DNA of 64,000 nt from Paracidovorax konjaci (GTDB lineage Bacteria > Pseudomonadota > Gammaproteobacteria > Burkholderiales > Burkholderiaceae_C), in NCBI RefSeq assembly GCF_900112675.1, contig NZ_FOMQ01000010.1, positions 62,001-126,000 on the forward strand, read 5' to 3'. Shown piece after piece: positions 59,940-64,000 of this stretch. Each line of letters starts with the position of its first letter. Position 1 is the stretch's first letter. The notes beneath the pieces are model-generated. The model was not told the DNA's origin. It worked only from the letters and a program-made list of their open reading frames with translations, and ran no database searches. A program made the position numbers and the translations under genes.

Positions 59940-60878
59940 ATGTCGATACTTTCTGCCAGGGGATCGGGTGGGCGCGTTGCGTGTGCCCTGGGTGGGTTGC
60001 TGATGGCGACAGCGCTGCCGGCGGCGGCGCAGAGCGGGGAGGGCGTGCACGCCGGCCGTGGCACGTTCTACGGCTACGACGGCGGGGGCAATTGCAGCCT
60101 GCCCATGCCGACCCATGTGCTCACGGCGGCGATGAACCATGCGGACTACCAGGGGTCGCAGGCCTGCGGCGCCTACATCGAAGTGACCAACCTCAATACC
60201 GCGCAGACCGTGCTGGTGCGCATCGACAACCGGTGCCCCGAGTGCGCGCCTGGCGATGTCGATCTGGCAGAGCCTGCCTTTGCGCAGATCTCGCCGCTGG
60301 CCGCGGGCGAGATCCCGATCCGCTGGCGCTATGTGTCGGGCCCGGACGCGCAGGCCGCGGTGGTGTTCAAGGAGGGGTCGAGCGCCTGGTGGAGTGCCGT
60401 GCAGGTGCGCAACCACCGCAATCCGGTGGCCTCGCTGGCCTACCGCGCGAGCGGCTCCACGGGCGACTACACCGTGCTCTCCCGCGAGATGTACAACTAT
60501 TTCGTCGCCCCGGGCGGCATGGGGCCGGGGCCGTTCGATCTGAGGATCACCGACACCCTGGGACAGGTGCTGGAGGTGTCCGGCGTGCCGCTGGACGTGG
60601 GCCCGGAAATTCCCCTGGGAGCGCAGTTTCCCGCAGGCCTCCCCGCGCCGGGTTCCGCCGGGCCCGACCAGCCGACAGCGTCCTTGCCCGCCACGTTCTC
60701 CACGCAGGGCAACAGCGATTGGGGCCAGGGCTATTGCCTCGACGTGACCGTGGCCAACCCCAATGCCGTGCCGCTGAACTGGTCCGTGCGCATTCCCGTG
60801 GAAGGGACCGTCTACACGGCTTGGAACGCGCAGGTCTCGCAAACCGGCGCGGTGCTCTCGGCAGCCGGAGACCCGTAA
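59940..60878 (+). CDS. Secreted bacterial expansin with truncated C-terminal CBM2
   Basis: A 312-residue exported protein. Signal peptide (residues 1-31, cleavage near AAA-QS). Residues about 35-125 are the expansin double-psi-barrel domain (GRGTFYGYDGGGNCSLP, NRCPECAPGDVDLAEPAF with the catalytic-type Asp). Residues about 135-225 are the CBM63-like second domain, and a CBM2 begins near 255 (GYCLDVTVANPN). An in-frame TAA at 60876-60878 cuts it; the next 18 codons to TGA 60933-60935 still read NQTLQAGATARFGFCANR, the natural CBM2 end with its disulfide Cys. Expansins loosen plant cell walls; here the CBM2 is probably damaged. Confidence 0.9.
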   Translation: MSILSARGSGGRVACALGGLLMATALPAAAQSGEGVHAGRGTFYGYDGGGNCSLPMPTHVLTAAMNHADYQGSQACGAYIEVTNLNTAQTVLVRIDNRCPECAPGDVDLAEPAFAQISPLAAGEIPIRWRYVSGPDAQAAVVFKEGSSAWWSAVQVRNHRNPVASLAYRASGSTGDYTVLSREMYNYFVAPGGMGPGPFDLRITDTLGQVLEVSGVPLDVGPEIPLGAQFPAGLPAPGSAGPDQPTASLPATFSTQGNSDWGQGYCLDVTVANPNAVPLNWSVRIPVEGTVYTAWNAQVSQTGAVLSAAGDP

Positions 60879-61064
60879 AACCAGACGCTGCAGGCCGGGG
60901 CCACCGCCCGGTTCGGGTTCTGCGCCAACCGCTGAGATCCGGCCCCTCCGTGCCCCCGGCACAGCTGGGGCGCGGACCATTGCACGCGAGGAAGGCCCGT
61001 TGTCCGACAAGGCGCGGGCATGCGACTGCCTACCTTGAAGGCATCGCAAACCGGAGCCAGCGCC

Positions 61065-61430
61065 ATGGAGCCATCGAAACAGCATCCCTCCCCATCGCAG
61101 ACCGCACCGGGCGGAACGCCTCTGCCGTCGGCCAGCAACCGGGACAACCGCCGCGTCTGGTGGATGGCCGTGGGGGCCGCGGTCATCGTGCTGCTGGCCG
61201 TGATCGCCTTCAACGCGATGGGGCCGAAGATGCCCACGCGCTCTCCGGGGGAGGGCACCGGCACGCCCGCATCGCAAGGTGCCGCGCAGTCGGGCGGCCC
61301 GCCGCCCAGCGGGTCGGTGGACGGCGCCGCGCCGCAGCGCTCCGACACGCCCACGCCGGCTGGGCGTGAGGCCATGGGCGCACCGGCAGGCGCTGCGCCT
61401 GCGGCGCAGCCGGCCTCTGCCACGCGCTGA
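61065..61430 (+). CDS. Small single-TM protein with Pro/Ala-rich periplasmic tail
   Basis: 121 residues: short basic N-terminus, one TM helix (about residues 31-52, VWWMAVGAAVIVLLAVIAFNA) and a disordered Gly/Pro/Ala-rich tail. No family recognised. GGAG lies 9 bp before ATG 61065. It converges on the diguanylate cyclase gene. Confidence 0.7.
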   Translation: MEPSKQHPSPSQTAPGGTPLPSASNRDNRRVWWMAVGAAVIVLLAVIAFNAMGPKMPTRSPGEGTGTPASQGAAQSGGPPPSGSVDGAAPQRSDTPTPAGREAMGAPAGAAPAAQPASATR

Positions 61431-61478
61431 CTGTTCGATATCCGCGGCAGGTGGTCCTGCCGCCGGGGCTTCGTGCCG

Positions 61479-63164
61479 TCAGCCGCGATCCGTGCCGGCC
61501 CTCGGTGGCGCTTCGCCCTCACCAGTGCCTTCGCCGGAGTTCGTGGGCGGCCCCGGAAGCGGATCCGCAGCAGCCACCACGCGGTTGCGTCCTTCCTGCT
61601 TGGCGGCATACAGCGCCGCGTCGGCCCGGCCCATCAGGTCGGACGGCGTCTGCGCCAGCGGCTCCCAGGTGCAGCAGGCCAGTCCGCCGCTCACGGTCAC
61701 GTGGCCGAACGGGCTGCCCGGGTGCGGCAGTTGCAGTGCGCTCACCGCCGAGCGGGCAGCCGATGCCACCAGGTAGGCCCCGGCAGCGTCGGTTTCGGGC
61801 AGCACGATGGCGAATTCCTCGCCCCCGTAGCGCGCGATGAAGTCGCCCGGCCGGCGGATCGCACCCGCGAGGGCGGCGGCCACCTGCCGCAGGCACTCGT
61901 CGCCCTGCAGATGGCCGCGCTCGTCGTTGTAGCGCTTGAAAAAATCGACGTCGAACATCATCACCGACACGGGCCGCCGGTTGCGCCGGCACTGGGCCAT
62001 GACGTCGGCGATGCGCCGGTCGTAGGCGCGGCGGTTGTGCACGCCGGTCAGGCCGTCGTGCTCGGCCATGTGCTCCGCCCGCACGTGCGCCTGCATCAGC
62101 GCCTCGTGCGCCGCGCGCAGGCGCTGCTCGGCGTCGCGCCGGTGCTTCACCGACCGGACCATGAAGCCGCCGGCCACCCCGATCACGCCGAGCAGCATCA
62201 GGATGCCCGCGGCCTGCACCGAGGTGGCCTCTCTCCACTGCGCGAGGATCTCGTCCTGCGCAAGCGCCACAGCCACCGCGAGCGGGTTGTTGCGCGCATG
62301 CTCGAAACTGATGAGGCGCGTGACCCCGTCGATGGGCGACGGCGTGGTGATGACGCCCGAGCGGTTCTGCGTGATCTGCGCGTGCAGCGGCGTGCCGGCG
62401 ATGCTGCGACCCAGGTCTTCGACATAGAACGGGCGCCGGGTGAGGATGCTGCCGTCGGCCTGCAGCAGCGCGATGGCCCCTTTCTGCCCCACGTCGAAAC
62501 CGTCGAGGATGTCGAGCACGTAGTTCAGCCGGACGGTGGCGAGCACCACGCCCGCGAAGCGGCCCTCGGCGTCGTTGACGCGGCGGGACACGGGAATGAT
62601 CCACGCCCCGGTCGAGCGGCTCACGATGGGCTTGCCGATGAGCGTGCGCATGCTCGGGTTGTCGCGGTGGTGGATGAAGTATTCGCGGTCGGAATTGTTG
62701 GCGCCCGGGTTCTGCACCGGCTGGGTGTTGACCAGCCAGCTGCCGTCCCGGCCGTACACGAACAGCCCGTGCAGGTGGTCGGCCTGGGAGATGTGGTTCA
62801 CCAGCACGGGCTGCAGGGCTTCCAGCGTGGCGGGCGACATCTCGCCGCGCTCCAGTTCGTAGCCGATGCCGACCAGCACGCGGTCGATCTCGGAAATCAT
62901 GCTGTCCATCTGCTGGGCCACCGCGCGGGCCAGGTTCTGGGCGAAGGTCTGCGCCTGCTGCCACTCGGCCTGGCGCGCGCGCCAGGCCAGCCAGATGTTC
63001 GAACTGACGAGCAGCAACGCCACCAGCACGACGAAGCCGATGGTGGAGCGCACGGAGCGGTCTTTGCCGAAGGGCAGGGAGGGGCCGGAGGCGGAGGGTT
63101 CCGGGGGCACTGAGGACATGGATTCAGGAGTGTGCGGCGTGCCGGAGGGGCCGGCTGCCTTCAT
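61479..63164 (-). CDS. Membrane diguanylate cyclase with dCache-type sensor
   Basis: A 561-residue protein: cytoplasmic lead, TM1 (about 40-60), periplasmic dCache/PAS-like sensor (about 65-310, FVYGRDGSWLVNTQPV), TM2 (about 328-348), and a GGDEF domain. The active site reads GGEEF at 447-451, with an intact I-site RPGD five residues upstream, so it should make c-di-GMP with product inhibition. The start MKAAGP was preferred; MSSVPP (63119) is the alternative. Confidence 0.9.
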   Translation of the reverse strand: MKAAGPSGTPHTPESMSSVPPEPSASGPSLPFGKDRSVRSTIGFVVLVALLLVSSNIWLAWRARQAEWQQAQTFAQNLARAVAQQMDSMISEIDRVLVGIGYELERGEMSPATLEALQPVLVNHISQADHLHGLFVYGRDGSWLVNTQPVQNPGANNSDREYFIHHRDNPSMRTLIGKPIVSRSTGAWIIPVSRRVNDAEGRFAGVVLATVRLNYVLDILDGFDVGQKGAIALLQADGSILTRRPFYVEDLGRSIAGTPLHAQITQNRSGVITTPSPIDGVTRLISFEHARNNPLAVAVALAQDEILAQWREATSVQAAGILMLLGVIGVAGGFMVRSVKHRRDAEQRLRAAHEALMQAHVRAEHMAEHDGLTGVHNRRAYDRRIADVMAQCRRNRRPVSVMMFDVDFFKRYNDERGHLQGDECLRQVAAALAGAIRRPGDFIARYGGEEFAIVLPETDAAGAYLVASAARSAVSALQLPHPGSPFGHVTVSGGLACCTWEPLAQTPSDLMGRADAALYAAKQEGRNRVVAAADPLPGPPTNSGEGTGEGEAPPRAGTDRG

Positions 63165-63180
63165 GCGATGCGACCCATTC

Positions 63181-64000
63181 TCACACCGGAGGGCGGTTCG
63201 CCAGCACACGTTCGTAGAGTCCCCGCGCGGCGACGGACAAGCCGCGGCCCCGCCGCCGCACGAGGTAGATCTGCCGCGTGAGGCCCGGCAGCGCCAGCGG
63301 GCGCGTGACGAGGTCGGGGTGCGAGAAGTGGAACAGCGTGAGCGTGGGCACCACGCTGATGCCGAGCCCCGCGCGCACCATCCCGGTCACCGTGGCGAGC
63401 TGCTCGACCTCCATCAGCGTGTTCATGGCATGGGGATGGATGGCGGCCTCCAGGTACTGGCGCACGCTGCTCGTGCGCGCCAGGTGCACGAAGGGCCAGG
63501 GCGCGAGATCGGCCACCTGCAGGCCGCCCTTGCGGCGCCGCCGCGCGAGCGGATGGTCGGCGCGGCAGACCAGGTGGAAGCCATCGGTGCAGAACGGTTC
63601 CGCCTGCAGCGAGGGCGTGTCGGCGCGGATCGCGGCCAGCGCGAAGTCCGCGCGGCCCGACGCCACGCGTTCGATGCAGGGTTCGGAGAGCACGTCGGCG
63701 ATGTCCAGCTCGATGTGCGGATGGTCCGCGCGAAAGCCCGCCAGCAGGCCGGGCAGCCAGCCCGCGGCCAGCGAGGGCAGCAGCGCCAGCGACACCCGGC
63801 CGCGGCGCAGTTGCGCCGCGTCGCGCGCGGCCCCCAGGGCGCTGTCGATCTCCGCGCGGATGCGCCGGGCGGATTCCAGGAAATGCTGGCCCTCGGGCGT
63901 GAGGTCCACATGCCGCGTGCTGCGGTCGAACAGCTTCAGGCCCAGCCCGTCCTCCAGCGAGCGCACCAGCGCGCTGAAGGCCGGTTGCGACAGGTGGCAT
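63181..64000 (-). CDS. LysR family regulator (5' end outside window)
   Basis: A partial LTTR. The second half of the HTH, HLSQPAFSALVRSLEDGLGL, lies at the window edge, followed by the linker and effector domain (SLALLPSLAAGWLP, VTGMVRAGLGISVVP). The start is beyond 64000. It is 16 bp upstream of the diguanylate cyclase start on the same strand. Confidence 0.9.
   Translation of the reverse strand, partial: CHLSQPAFSALVRSLEDGLGLKLFDRSTRHVDLTPEGQHFLESARRIRAEIDSALGAARDAAQLRRGRVSLALLPSLAAGWLPGLLAGFRADHPHIELDIADVLSEPCIERVASGRADFALAAIRADTPSLQAEPFCTDGFHLVCRADHPLARRRRKGGLQVADLAPWPFVHLARTSSVRQYLEAAIHPHAMNTLMEVEQLATVTGMVRAGLGISVVPTLTLFHFSHPDLVTRPLALPGLTRQIYLVRRRGRGLSVAARGLYERVLANRPPV

Overview
The window is high-GC betaproteobacterial chromosome, most likely Acidovorax/Paracidovorax or a close Comamonadaceae relative. 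The pointers are the gene order folC - SPOR protein - cvpA - purF - metZ - gltX - tRNA-Ala/Glu/Asp, a dispersed 'GCTAT..ATAGC + AACTATTNAATG' hairpin repeat near gene 3' ends, and a secreted expansin with a C-terminal CBM2, a gene type typical of plant-associated bacteria. The organism is inferred from these features; no database was searched.

Layout: (1) 1-1675, a two-gene AAA ATPase / DUF4276 (TOPRIM-like) module on the minus strand, only 7 bp behind prfB and visibly lower in GC. (2) 1683-30.8 kb, mainly housekeeping: prfB with its programmed frameshift, an alpha/beta hydrolase, tas, ybaK, plsY, a degenerate HD-GYP protein, a retropepsin-like protease, yajQ, murB, an MBL-fold/LysR pair, argG, ppnP, folC-dedD-like-cvpA-purF-metZ-gltX, three tRNAs, a (GGTGCT)n microsatellite, an acyltransferase-like membrane protein, two MFS exporters, a DUF72 protein and tex. 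(3) 31.75-34.87 kb, a lower-GC island: a decayed IS5-family element next to a three-gene minus-strand operon (SirB1/transglutaminase-like exported protein, RHS-tip protein with its own signal peptide and a papain-like toxin domain, and a 2-TM candidate immunity protein). (4) 34.9-51.2 kb, core functions: iron alcohol dehydrogenase, exported hydratase-like protein, esterase, hotdog-GNAT fusion, ygfZ/mltG, tmk-holB-pilZ-tatD-ankyrin, msbA, tolB-pal-cpoB-tcdA, tRNA-Lys, CsbD. (5) 51.4-58.0 kb, a six-gene catabolic operon (SDR, TRAP transporter DctPQM, split transketolase) with a divergent LysR regulator. (6) 58.1-64.0 kb: DUF2789, phytanoyl-CoA dioxygenase-like protein, small membrane proteins, an expansin whose CBM2 is cut short by an in-frame TAA, a diguanylate cyclase, and a LysR gene cut by the window edge.

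The strongest candidates for undescribed biology are the RHS-tip/immunity operon in the island (32.8-34.7 kb), the AAA/DUF4276 pair behind prfB, and the SDR-TRAP-split transketolase operon, whose substrate cannot be read from the sequence. Several genes look degenerate: an MBL protein without metal ligands, an HD-GYP protein without HD, an N-terminally truncated carboxymuconolactone decarboxylase, the frameshifted IS, and the truncated expansin.
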